Positions 37,811 through 59,101 of a DNA stretch of 64,000 nucleotides are shown in pieces (position 1 is the stretch's first letter; every line of letters begins with the position of its first letter). The DNA is taken from positions 148,501 through 212,500 of the forward strand of contig JAQGDQ010000044.1 in assembly GCA_030141605.1 (NCBI GenBank), read 5' to 3'. The position numbers and the translations under genes were made by a program. Source of the stretch: Tubiluchus corallicola. Taxonomy: Eukaryota > Priapulida > Priapulimorpha > Priapulimorphida > Tubiluchidae. Under the pieces are notes generated by a model. That model saw only the letters and a list, made by a program, of their open reading frames with translations, ran no database searches and was not told the origin of the DNA.

Positions 37811-38395
37811 ATTTCAAGTTCACTTAATTTTAATTTCAATTTGATCTTTTGACTCATCATATCTATGCAAATCATCATGTTAGGCTCAGAATGCGCCAAA
37901 ATGCATGTTGCCTGGCGTCGACCAGCGCACTTCATTAGTGAATTCTAGTCTGCTTGTTTAGCTATGCTTCCTACTCATCTTATCCGAGTTGTTACATATA
38001 TAATAAAAGGTTTACCTAAAATCATACTGACTAGTTTTGGGTTGTTGTTCATCGTGTTACATTTATTTCGTATGGAAGCGAATCTAGAACAGACCGCAAT
38101 AAGAAACTTATTTCATGACTAAAGAAAAACAAAAAAAGTCATGAACGTTTCAGTGCCAAATGACGATACTGAGATACTGAGTCTGTCTTTCTGTCTTTCT
38201 GTCTATCTGTCTTTCGTGATGCATGACAGTATCATACGTTAAATGTCTGTTCAAAACTAGTTTTATTTTACATAGAAGTCAAATCCAAGGCAAAAAGTGA
38301 TGTTGAAAGAGGAGACATTGGAATTTCCAAGGACATTTCAAAATAATTTCCAAACAAAGTTACGTTACTTAGCATTACGTTTACCTGTTCGAAAG

Positions 38396-39051
38396 ACTTA
38401 CATGCCTGTCTGGCATAGAGTATTCAAAGTGTTTTGGCACATCATATCCACAAAAAAGTCCAAAAAAATAAACTGCAGAGGCTTCTTTGTTTTAATAGGT
38501 TAATTTTGCGCTGTAGCTCTAACTACTCAATAATTTCATAATCATACTGTCTGGGAGACCAGATCAAATCGTTTGGTGCCTGGGTGGATTTAATTGAATA
38601 TACTCACATTTGCAGAAATATGTTGACAGAAATCAAGTATAATACGTCATTTAAGCTATTCGCCGTAGTTCTGTAGAAGTTCATTAATCAGCACAAGAAA
38701 AAAGCTACTAAAGACGAATAACTTAGTAGGTTTCCGTACAGCTGTTACGTGCCTGTCCATCATAGAGTACACGAAGTGTTTTGGGAATGCAATGACCACA
38801 GAAAACGGGCCGAAAAACAAGAAACTGCCGAGAATTCTTTTTTTAATAGAAGTTCAATTTTGCGCTGTGGCTTCAAATATTCAACAATTTCATAATCAGA
38901 CTGTCAGGGAGAACAGATCAAATCACTTGGTGCCTGCGTGGGTTTTACTGAATATACGACATTTGTAGAGTACGTCATTTAGGCTATTCACCATAGTTAT
39001 TTAGAGGTTCGTTTGGCTGCATACGAAAAAGGCACCAAAGACGGCAAACTT
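38396..39051 (+). repeat. Diverged tandem duplication, period about 347 bp
   Basis: Unit 1 is about 38396-38727 and unit 2 about 38743-39051. Shared blocks include ACATGCCTGTC, AATTTTGCGCTGT, ATTTCATAATCA-ACTGTC, ACAGATCAAATC-like sequence with TTGGTGCCTG, and TACGTCATTTA-GCTATTC. No reading frame is conserved. The family is not recognised. Confidence 0.7.
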
Positions 39052-42050
39052 AAACTTGGACAGATTTTAAATCTTTCGTTGGTATCTTTTGCTCACTTTT
39101 TGCCGCAATTGGTAATCTGACGAAACGAAAAGTAAAAGTAAGGTTATTTATAAGTAATAAAACACTGCCCAGGGCATGGTAAGTCTAGAGGGCACAACGT
39201 TCGTCTGATAATTCTGGTTTACATTCATGCTGTTGTTTAAATCCGTCCCTGACTTTTTCTCCCATCTTTCGAACAAATTTGGTTTCTAAAATTCTTGATT
39301 GTGGATTAATTTCATCATTTCGTAGCAGACACCAAGCGGTTAACTGAATGAGTACTACAAGAACTAATCAATAATAACGACAGGGATCATGTTGATTCAA
39401 CTGCCTATTAAATGTGCATAGACAACGGATGATCATACAACAATGCAAACATTGACTTTAGACAGTCAGCTTTGACGGTGATCATGCATATGCCTCGCTT
39501 GCAGCTGCTCGGCGTGGTGGCATTAATGCTGACATTAACCTTGACAACAGTAATGAAGACGTTGATAATGATTGACATTTCTGGCAAGTTCCGTAAGATT
39601 CTCTGTAGCCGATTTGTCACTTCATGTTTTTTTTACTAACGTGTTGGTTCAAAGTGGTTACAGAAACAAAAACAAGGACAATTTTTATGGAAATTGGCTC
39701 TTATAGCGATGTTATGGCTATGGAACGTACGTAAATTGAATCAAAGTGATATAATTACTGATTTTTAGTGAACCTGACAGTAATTTGTTTTGAGTAAGCC
39801 AGACAGCCATTCTGTAAGTTGGTAACAATTAGCCAGTTTGTCAGTTAGTCAGTCATCCTAGTCTAAACCATATAGGTGGCCACTCAGTCGGCAACTAGTC
39901 AGTTGTTTAGTTAGTTAAACAGCTAATGAAATTCAGCAAGCTAGCTAACCAGTAGCCAGCTTGTGGCAGATATCTACTATTGTGGCTGATAAAATCATTG
40001 CTAACGTTGCAAGTTCGAAACTTTAGACAGTTTCAAATAGACTGGTGCTTACAGGTTGGATGGATCTCTGCTTTTGTTTATATTAGTTTTTGAGGCAAGG
40101 AGGAAGTAAACCTTGATGTTGATGCGGATGGTTTATCAGGGAAGCCAGTGATGTTGCCCTAAGTTTCACTAGCAAAAGACGAATCCAATTTCAAGGCAAC
40201 AGATTATGTCGTTTTTAAGCGGGTGACCTGCTGCTCTTCGTGAATATTTAAAAATTCTGAATGGCTCGAGAACGTGCGACGCTTGTCTTCTTTTTCTGTT
40301 GCGCTTCTGAAATATTCACGTTAAGCTGACCAACGTTTCATGTTCCAAGTAAAAGCTTTTCTCAGCTTCTTTAGATAACATTAGAACATTGTCTTGTCGT
40401 ACCGTTATCCCGGCGAATAGTGAAATTTCCATCGTAACAAACAGTTTTTTTTGCATATAAGAAGAGTATAGGATCTGTGTGGAACATATTGTTTATAGAC
40501 TTTAATGTGGAGGTATGAAGTTCTGTCATGTGGCTTGAGTTAACAAGCTATTGCACCAGCCTAGTTATGGTGGTAGTAGGTCATATGGTGATCTACCTGC
40601 AAGGTCATATAGTGAATTACTAAATTTAGACCATAACGCCGGGAACTAGATGTTTTCGTGTGTAGGCAGCCCAAGTTTTATGATACATTCTTAGCCACTT
40701 CTATATAAGGTCTTCCTCAAATCTAGGGTTGGAAGTAACTAGGATCACACTCATGTGACTCATAGTAGTACTATGGTATAGTATAGGTAATAGTATAGGT
40801 AAGTATCTAAATAGCGAGATCATCTCATCCTCATCTTCCTTGCAATAAGCTCAGAGCAGGTCAGGATTCCTTTCAAATATGTGAGACGTTTCTAAGCAGG
40901 TGTTGTTCATTGTGGCTTTATGGTAAATACTATATACAGAATAGAATCATCAGCACGTAACATAGCAAGCTTAGGGAATATAGAATTCGGCAGATCTTTG
41001 ACGAACCATAGTAGCAGAAAAGAGACAATTACATAACCTAGAGGAACACCAGCATAGAAAAGAAAACTGCCTTTCAAACAACTTGCAATCTGTAATTGCT
41101 GAGACTGAGATAAATATCATGGTGCAATAGACGGCATACTATCATATGATGATGATGATTAGTCATATACTGACATATTAAGTTTATAAAGTAAAGCTTT
41201 ATGCCAGACCTTAATGAAAGCCCTGGATGCATGAAAGATTATTAACATGGCTGCGCCTAGGCGCTCTAGACCTTTATTCATATGCTGGTGATTATCAATG
41301 CCCAAAAATATTGCACATTAGCAAGAAGATATGCCGATATGCCGATATGCCGAAGAAACATTGTAACTTTTCTTTTACTCATTTAGTATGGCTTCGTAGA
41401 TTTTATCGATCTTTGGTAGTAGCTTAATACGGTGATAATCCATAAAATTCCAAATTATAAAAACTAGCAGCAAAGAAAAAGAGGCAGTTTAAATTTTCTT
41501 TAAAATATCTAGCTGCTTTCCGACTTTGAATTTGTTTCAATTTCTTATATGAGTCTAGCATGTCTTTAAACATTTTTTGAGCCTTTTCCTTGTCTGGACT
41601 ATAACTGTATTAGATTAAGGTCCAGATATTACGCGTGATAATAAATTATTTGGAAGTTGCGCGTGTAATTCTTAGCTATAAATTTCTTAATGGTTTAACT
41701 GGTAAAAAGCCATTCGTTGTCTTACTATCAGTTGTCAAACTGCCACCCATGAAATGAAAATAACAAAAATTATTATTTTAATTAAATAATATATAATTAA
41801 ATAATTACATTTTTACTTATTTGTTTATGTTATATTATGCCAAACCTCAAATTAAGGTTCATAACAATAATCAAAGTTAACATTAAGCGACTATTAGCTT
41901 TACGTACAACTAAAATCACCAGGCCTACAATTGACATGAACAGGGAATTATAAATGCAACTCCCATCATAAATAATGAACTAGAAATTATTTAAGGGACT
42001 CAAATAATTTAGCGCTTACTCTAGTAATTATTTTGCAAACGAATAAAAGT
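39052..42050 (+). other. Gene-free stretch before channel exon 2
   Basis: Low-complexity TAGTATAGG near 40780 and GCCGATAT near 41330. No exon with support was found. Confidence 0.45.
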
Positions 42051-42310
42051 CTCACCAGGGTTCTTAATAACTGCAATAATTTCTGCGCAAACGAAGCGTT
42101 TTTGACGATTTTACCGGGACTGGAGTCGCTGGAACCCCTACGCTTAGCCCCCGAAAACGTTTTTACGCAGAATTGGTCATTGCCGTCCAGTAATCCTAAG
42201 AACGCATATAGCGCGTGTCGAAAACAAGGTGGATGCGGGAAAAAGAAGAGAAAGAGGGTTGAGGAGGAGTCAGAATTGTAACTGCAGAACGTATATTAAA
42301 TAACAATAAA
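42051..42310 (+). CDS. Possible 3'-terminal exon of an unidentified gene, with poly(A) signal
   Basis: After a possible acceptor (CTCACCAG, 42051-42058) an open frame runs to a TAA ending at 42281. Its base composition is near 50% GC, clearly richer than its surroundings. It encodes a segment with LTILPGLESLEPLRL, a Cys pair, and a basic-acidic end GCGKKKRKRVEEESEL. AATAAA follows at 42305-42310. I do not recognise the protein. It lies only 120 bases before channel exon 2, so it is either the end of another gene nested in the large intron or an alternative channel 5' exon. It could also be chance. Confidence 0.3.
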
Positions 42311-42430
42311 AACCACCAACATCAGGCAGCCACTGTCATAATAATTGTATAAAAAAATATATTATATATATGGTAATTTTCGGTGAATTATATCTTATCT
42401 AATCTTATCTTATCTTTTTGTTTCTTGCAG

Positions 42431-50929
<8,499 letters not shown>

Positions 50930-51416
50930 AATAAGTACATTTAAGAGCCCTACTAAACTCAAGGTCTCTTAAAAAATTTTCAAACGATCGTAAAATTATG
51001 GACCAGATCGTTTTGAAAACATTAGTCCCTTTCACACTAGTTCGTAAGTGACGTCACAGTGTTAGAAAGAGAGTTTTTATCATTTTTGTATCACTTTAAG
51101 CCTATGCACATTGCGCACATTAAGCCTATGCACATGTATAATTAGGCTTCCAATGACGAAGGTATTCACAGAAGCCAGAGTGATTGTCGAAAAAAGCATT
51201 GAAAGGATACCAGTACAACTCAAATATTGAAAATAGTTGCCACAAAAGCGTGGTTCTAAACACTCTAGACGTTAAACAAAACTGAAATAATTTATAATTA
51301 TTAATATTTTAATATCAAGATTATTGTTATAGCTAGTACAGTAAATTTTGATACCAAACTTAAAAGACAGCAAACGTTGGTTGGTTAGCTATGAGGGATG
51401 AACTTTTCACTACTGG

Positions 51417-51490
51417 GGATACGGTGGCCTAGAAGTTTAAGGCGCGTGCTTTGTAAGCAGAAGGTCCCTGGTTCAAATCAGGCTGTATTT
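51417..51490 (+). tRNA. tRNA-like sequence, possible tRNA-Thr(TGT) pseudogene or SINE head
   Basis: A 74-base cloverleaf can be drawn. The acceptor GGATACG pairs with TGTATTT through three wobbles. The D-arm has GGCC/GGC, the anticodon loop is TTTGTAA on a three-pair stem (TGC/GCA), and the T-loop is GTTCAAATC with one bulge. Weak anticodon and T stems and the absence of GG in the D-loop argue against a functional tRNA. Confidence 0.35.
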
Positions 51491-52219
51491 AAACTTTTTC
51501 ACATGTCGCGTTTTTCTACCTTTGCCAGTCTTTCGAGAAAATTTAATTCTGTAGATTTGTACCATCACTTGAAATAATCTTATAAAAGCAATTTTTTGAA
51601 ATTCGCATGTTACTTAGATACTACAATGATCTGCAATGAACATCGTACTCAATTAGATTAAATTAAGAATGATAAACATATTAACAATTTATACTGGCCT
51701 TACAGTCTTGGCCTCAAGAATTGTTAGAAATGCTATTTCAGCTTTTTTGCGTATTTTAAGCTCAGCTTAGCTATTCGTGAAAAAAGCCAGAAATTTTTAT
51801 GTCGTTGTGTAGCTGTTCTCATTGGCTGTTACTGAAATGTGTAAATTTGCTTTGTGTAAATTGTTTTGTGTATCAGCGATAAATGTATATACTATTGTTA
51901 TACTAACTAAACTTATTAGTGTTGTATAATAGATTACTTCCAATCTGCATTGGCATTTTTGAACTATTTTTTTGTTTTAAATTAAAAGCTGATTAACTAC
52001 ATTAAGCGTATGTAAAGATATACTTGAAAAAAATTGGAAACTGAATTACGCTGAAAATATTTTGTGTGGTGAACACTAAACGGTAAAGAATTGAGGAGAT
52101 TGGTTATTTAATCACCAATCCATCATCAGCTCCCATTAAACAAAATATCTTTATATAGTACATTGTACGAATTAGTTCCCTTTAATACAGTATTACAAAT
52201 CAAACCATAAATGTAAATT

Positions 52220-52221
<2 letters not shown>

Positions 52222-52253
<32 letters not shown>
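52222..52253 (+). repeat. (TA)n microsatellite
   Basis: About 15 TA units followed by TGTATCTATA. Confidence 0.95.
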
Positions 52254-52256
<3 letters not shown>

Positions 52257-52505
52257 CTATATTTTAAATGTCTACGTTAGGAACATTCAGACTAAAACAT
52301 GAATTTTTTAAATAGAAACTCAAATTTTTGTTGTACTGTTTCATTTTTCAGTTCTTTGCCGAATAATTGAAAAAGAAAACTGCACAAAATGTGAAATTTT
52401 CGTACGTCATAATTCCTAGCAAAAATGTTTAAATGTCACTATAAAATTTAAGCTAATAGACTTCTATAAGCATTCAACCCGGAATACATACACATATGTA
52501 TATAT

Positions 52506-53166
52506 GTGTATCCTTGTGTTATCAGCACCCTCCTATATGGCAGCGAGACATGGGCCACCTACACAAGACAGGAGACCAGACTCAACTCCTACCACATGAG
52601 GTGCCTGCGTCGTCTTCTTGATATTAGGTGGGAAGACAGAATTACCAACCGCGAAGTCCTCAGCAAGGCCAAGACAACATCAATCTTTGCTATGCTGAGT
52701 CAGAGGCGTCTACGCTGGCTAGGTCATGTCAGACGCATGGACAAGGGTCGTCTTCCAAAGGATATGCTGTACGGCCAACTCGAGGAAGGCACGCGTCCGA
52801 CCGGTCGGCCTCGCCTGAGGTTCTCTGATGTCTGCAAAAGAAACCTCAAAGGCACTCACATAAACGTCAGTTCATGGGAAACCAAGGCAGATGACCGTCC
52901 AGCTTGGAGACAAGCAGTCAGCGAGGGCATTAAGAAGGCTGAGGAGGACAGACATGAGAGACAACGTCAAAAGAGACTGGGAAGTAAAGCATCAATTAGT
53001 TCTCTCAATGACCCCGTTTTCACCTGTGGGGACCGCCATTCCAGGATCGGGCTCTACAGCCACAGCAGACGCTGCTCCAGCTCCACTTCATGGCGCAACC
53101 CATCGTTTTCATAGACGGACAGAGGCCGACGACGACGATATACACATATACATTGACCATTTTTAG
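52506..53166 (+). mobile_element. 5'-truncated LINE, C-terminal part of ORF2
   Basis: An intact 202-codon frame reads VISTLLYGSETWATYTRQ, HMRCLRRLLDIRWEDRI, RRLRWLGHVRRMDKGRLPKD and GRPRLRFSDVCKRNLKG. It ends in a zinc-finger-like CGDRHSRIGLYSHSRRC. This is the well-known C-terminal end of an endonuclease-reverse transcriptase LINE (RTE/CR1-like). The frame is undamaged, so insertion is recent. It is much more GC-rich than its surroundings. ATACACATAT flanks both ends (52488-52497 and 53140-53149), a candidate target duplication, but it is low complexity. Confidence 0.85.
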
Positions 53167-55257
53167 TAAACTGAGAACACTTTAAAATTTTCCTGCTCTA
53201 GTCTAGCAATTTTGTTTTCCAGTTCTTTACAGAATAATTAAAAAAAGAAAACTGTGAAATTTGAAAACCAATCTTTCCTTCTAAATCTTAACTACCAGTA
53301 AAATGTTTAACCTTCAGCATAAAAATTTTGGAGTCCTCTTTTCTGACAAATTGTAAACTGAAATTTCGAACAGAATTGAAAGAAAAGAAATTAATAGCCC
53401 CAGAACAGAAAAATATTATATTAAAATGTCCGCTTTTGAAATAGAGTTGAGTGTAAATTATAAAACAGTTTTACGCAGATCAGTCAAAAACTGCTTTCTT
53501 TTTCTGGGATGATTGATTAAGGGGGTAATTAATCCTAATCAGGGAGTTAAGCCCACCATTATTATTATTATTGTCCAACTTAAGCACTATAAATGTAAGT
53601 AACTGGCCGACAACCCAAGCTTACACAAATTGTTGATAAGAATTAATTGCTACAATTCAGAACTACTAGCTCTGCCAACAATTTAAGTCAAACAATGATC
53701 ATTTAAGACACACCACGCAAAAGACAAAAACAAAATTATTTACCGTCGTTCAGTTTAACAGAGAACACAACGGTTGGTTAGCGATTTACATTTACCACAA
53801 TACAGACAGGGACGCAACAAACAATAACGAAAAACATAAGTTCTACCGTTTGCAACCGCTAGTGTCGAACTCAAGACTGCGTGGTTGCAATTCGAAAGTT
53901 CAGGTATGCAGTAGTTAAACCTGCAAAGAAATAGTTAAAAACGCATAAAATAAAGGAGATAGCACCAAACAAGAATTAGTAAAACTACTATATACAATAC
54001 GCACTGTTGTTAAGTGAATGTTCACATAAAACGGATATAAGCTGTTTAGATTTCACTTAACATTCGTTTGTTAACTTACATGCCTGCGTGTACTTGCGTT
54101 TTCGGTCTTTATTAAAATACACAGTGATTATTATTTTTAACTGGTAGTAGCTGGTGTCAGTCACTGTTGACACTACCTTGACTTACTAAATTCAGAACTG
54201 TTTGAATTTGCCTGTAATCCAATGTCAACAGAATTAAAATTCAATTGTGAAGACGGCAAAGGCTTGCATGCTAACAATAAGCGATAAGAATTGTACATGT
54301 ATGCATTATGTACGTGTAACGTGGTGCAAGTGAATTACTACGCTGACATATCATTCAGCACATCTATATGCTTAAACAAACGCAACTTTGGGCTATTATT
54401 AATTTCATGTTCAAGTTTATCTGATGAAAAAGTTAATCTGCGCATAGACCGTACGACATTTTGAAAACAGCACTGCTGTACTGTTGGTAAAACTCCACTT
54501 GGTTACACCATTATGAATGGATATCCAGTTCTTCTTAGAAGTAATGTCACATAGGGACCTACAATCATACTGGTGCTAACGTCCCACCCATTCAAGTCCT
54601 AGCAGAGCGAATGATCTGCAGCAAATTGACTTCCCAATTGCCAATGAGAAAAGATATGTTTCTTTGGCAATTCTGTGTTTTCACATTCCGAACCAGCCCC
54701 TCCCCTCTCCCCTACAAGAGTGGTAGTTCATTTTTTTCGATTTTTTTCTTCTTGATCATAGAATGTTTTCTTGATCAATTTTTTTGGTCAAAAGCCCTTA
54801 ATCAGCCAGACTGAGTACTACAACAGCTAGCCCTGTATTTAGTTATTACTCTTTAAATTTAAGTTATGATAAAAAAACTAACTTTTAAAAAATCTGGCCT
54901 CGTGAGCTATATGCAGAACATAAAGATGTTAAGGGATAGATAAGGTATATAGATATATGTTAAGGTAAGATACATAAAAGCGTGACAAATTTCAATTTCA
55001 GATTGTAAAGTTACTGTAAACACTTGGTATTTGTTAATCGCATCCTTCATGATGTATTTTTGCGCGAATTAATTGTGGAAAGTGTTTTGCAAGTTGTAAA
55101 AGCAGTTTTTGTGTTAATTAAAGAACTCATCATATGATAACACTTTTGGTGAAATAATAAAACAGATTTGCATTTTGGAAGTCTGAAGTCTCTTCCAACA
55201 GTTTGTTTATAGGATCGTGATCAAAATCTGTACATGGCACATGGTACAAATTCATGT
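53167..55257 (+). other. Gene-free stretch between the convergent genes
   Basis: AT-rich, with an ATT run at about 53560 and no coding or RNA signal recognised. Confidence 0.5.
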
Positions 55258-55616
55258 GAATTGGTACGTATATATTTGTCAGTTTATTACCGTTGCCAAA
55301 ATTAATGGTGAAAATGGCGATAAACACTATGTGGAACATTCATGCATCATTGATTATAAATCCAAATATTTTGTGAGTCTTTTGCTAGTTTATATAATTA
55401 TCAATACAGGTACATTTTTGTATGTTTACCTGTTTATCTTTTTGAATCAAAAGAATCAGACGAATAAGATTAGGATTCTTCGGCATTGACAGAGGTCTGC
55501 TTCCTACTGAGTGCATTCTAGTTTTATTGTAAAAATAAACTGCAGCAAAATAACATACGTGCCATTTTTCCTACTTTTCCATTTGTGCACTTCTTCCTGT
55601 GCCATTTTTACCTGTG
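55258..55616 (+). repeat. Dispersed repeat C, copy 2
   Basis: Partner of 28235-28605. It contains an extra segment (about 20 bases around GATTCTTCGGCATTGACAG) absent from copy 1. Confidence 0.75.
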
Positions 55617-56719
55617 TTCAATCGTGTAAGACATGTGTTCAACACGATGCAAACAAATGACATGTGAATAAAAAAGCCTTACGAGATCTTCTGCATGCTG
55701 GTTTTATTTAAATGCCTATTCCGTCACCAATTCACGATAAACCAAATACATGTACCTGCACATATTTAATGATGGTATAAACCCACGTTGATTAAATTTT
55801 GATTTCTTGTATTGATATTGAAAAACACAGGGAATTAGAAAAAAAAGTTGAAAGACCTTCTGCTTAGCACGACAGTTGGCGTACACGACTAGGCCACCAA
55901 ATTCCCATTTGCGGTGAATTTTATCTGCGATGTTTGGAGTCGGCTTGAAATCGTAGTGGAAGCATCGAAATGACAGCGATTCCTTATTTTTATTTGAAAC
56001 CATTATAATCGAGGATTACGAAGGATGACAAAAATCGGAGATGATGCCGACGATTGACAGTCGGAAGATCGGAAGGTTAAACTTTGTTTAGCTTTCACGA
56101 TTTTACGTCATTCTGGCGACAGTGACCAAGACTGTCACGAAAATTGTCACCAAGCGAAAAATTGCTACACGAAAAGTAACCCTTATGGTTGGTTAACTAA
56201 ACTCAACATTTCAAATCCAGACTATGCTCTAACTTCATCACATCTGCTATATTTCAAATCTGATATCAAAATTTAATGAATTATTGGTTCGTACCATCAT
56301 TAATAAGAATAACCTTGACCTTAACATTATAATAATTTACCAACCTACATGTACATACAAATTCGAAAACTAAAAATACGCAATTGATTATAGTATAAAA
56401 GAAATTTAAATCTCTTAGAAAATTTTAACGCTTGTGCAAATATTGAACACACTGAAAGCACTAAAAATTTTATGAAGCTTGTCAAAACTGCTTAATAACT
56501 CTTTGTAAATAGTAAACCTTATTGTAAACTAAGATAGTAAACCAAGATAGTAAACCTTAAAGTAAACCAAGATAGTAAACCTTGTAAAAATAAGCTGAAA
56601 CTTGTTTTGTAGAAAAACAACAATGGATAAACAATAAATAAAATCACAAATAATTTTACGCATTAGAAGCACAAATGATTTCTGCGTGTTCTTTATGTAC
56701 TTATTAATTCTACCACCAA

Positions 56720-56725
56720 TTTATT
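56720..56725 (-). promoter_or_regulatory. Possible poly(A) signal of the S1 protease gene
   Basis: AATAAA on the - strand, about 295 bases past the stop codon. It is the nearest such hexamer seen, but the hexamer is common in AT-rich DNA. Confidence 0.3.
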
Positions 56726-57019
56726 CTACATATTGACCACTTAAAATACACTAAACAAACGTGACCGAAGATTCCTTTATATCGCCACAATTTTCAATAA
56801 ACAATGCTCTGCCTTAATTAAAAAATTAACAAATGAAATCTCTTAACGTATCATTAAGAATCCACGAATTGAAATAATTGTTTCGTCGCCAGGTCTAGGT
56901 CTCAAAAATGATTGTTGAGCTAACTACAAAAAGAACAAATTCCCATATAATGCAGGAGCAAGCATATTGGAATTAAATGGAAACTTGCTGTTACTGCAAG
57001 TTGCTCCTTTAGGTGGGTC

Positions 57020-57214
57020 TTAGTCGCTGCATTTATCGCAGCCTCCGTTCTCCGCCAATTTTCCTTCTAACCAGCTTGTGTAGAAGGCTACGTCACTGTA
57101 TACTCCTGGACACCTGCGCCCTGCCCCACAGCCGGCACCCCAGGAGACAACCCCACACACGGTTTCTCCATAAATTCCGTCTTTAGTTGTCATTAGTGGC
57201 CCGCCAGAATCACC
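57020..57214 (-). CDS. S1 protease exon: catalytic Ser, C-terminus, stop
   Basis: Opens [19 protein letters not shown], then [39 protein letters not shown] and CDKCSD before TAA. It holds the nucleophile Ser, the SWG substrate-binding strand and PGVY. The short Cys-bearing tail after the final helix is unusual. A possible poly(A) signal (AATAAA on the - strand) is at 56725-56720. Confidence 0.96.
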   Translation of the reverse strand, partial: GDSGGPLMTTKDGIYGETVCGVVSWGAGCGAGRRCPGVYSDVAFYTSWLEGKLAENGGCDKCSD

Positions 57215-57253
57215 CTATAAGGAAGCCAAGCAGCAATTATTATTATTATTATT

Positions 57254-57351
<98 letters not shown>

Positions 57352-59007
57352 CATTATTATTATTACTATTATAGTGATTGTCATCGTCATCACATTCATC
57401 GTCATCAGGTTATTTAACAAACATTTGTTTAACGGTTAGTTTAGCGTGAAATTCCTTAGAATTTTACGCTATGTAAAAATTTACAAGAACACGTTTTATA
57501 TTGACAACTACTGTAAACTTCTGGCACATTTTACCGATTCACGCGCACAGGCTAGTTTCATACCAACTGTAACAGTTGAGAGTTGTTATCATTTGCGGAG
57601 ATGCATTATATTTGCAAGTGTGACAATAAAAAAAGAATTGTTCACTTTATTAGTGGAAAAAAAACAATCCACTATTTGTCCTACCACTGGCTGAGTTGTA
57701 TGCTGTTAGGCTACTAACAATCAATATATGATGTCCGAAATAGTAGAAACGCGAATATTTGTATAAAGACTAAGGTGCTGGTAACATGCCTCCTTCGTCT
57801 TCACGTTTTTTCCTAGGCCAAACCCGAAAATCAGTCTTTACCAGGGCTAGATTATATATAGGGTAGAATAGGCTGCAGCCTAGGGCCCTTGAAACTTGGG
57901 GGCACTCAAGGTTTGGCAATATTTTGAAAAAAAATCTGTTTCTTGCACTATGCCTGTGTTGAAATTTTGGTTTGCAGCAATTTGTAAAATAATGGCATTT
58001 CTTAAAGAATATTTTATTGGTAAACAAGCAATAGCTATGGTATTTTATTTAAAGAATTTGCAATAAGCTTACTTCAAGCTATGTAAATGCCGCTGAACTG
58101 TGTTACAAGTAAAAAATATTCAAGACGCTGTGGGCAACTCAGAGGATGGCTCCATCTGAGAGGACCAAAATTTCATTAGCCTAGGGGCCTAGTGGCCCCA
58201 AAATGTCATATTCTGGTCTTGACAAAGTTTGCAAGTATATAATTTAACAAGCAGGTCTACCCGTACGTAATGTAGGGCAACTATTGATGTAACAAGTCTT
58301 ATAAGCAGACTCCGGATAGCAAAATTTATTTATAATAAAAAAATAATAATCACAGTTAGCATACTAGAATCAAGGATCCACTAGCACGACTTACTTAATA
58401 AATATCATTGTAGTGGGACTAGAGTCTAGCTACTTTTCAAGGACAATCTTTTAAAATGACAATGGTAGTATGACAGGTGAAACAGTTCAGCATCAGTTTA
58501 TCTGACTGTAACCCATACATTCACTAACCAGGTTTAGCGTTAAAACATTCGTTGTGAACTATACGTCCGTCATTCAACTATTTCTGACCTTTAAAACTTA
58601 TTTTGCTTACATAACACGCGCTTTCCCCAGGATCAGCAGCGCATATCATTCCGTCGAATATAAAACACTTTCCATAGCTATAGTAGCATTTGGTTTCTGG
58701 ATACATCCTTATTTTAACATATCTCAGTTCATTTGTCATCCTGAAACAATTTAGCAAACATTATAGAATTAAAATGTTGTCGTACATTCTTTACATGACA
58801 TACACATTACGGGACATTATACTTACAACAACTAGCTTACATTATTATATACAACAATTAACTTACATGCTTGTTTACTTACCTACTTACTAGCTTGCTT
58901 ACTTACTTACTTGCTTGCTTGCTGGCTTACCTACCTACCTACCTACCTACCTACCTACCTACCTACCTACCTACCTACCTACCTACCTACCTACTTACCT
59001 ACTTACC

Positions 59008-59101
<94 letters not shown>

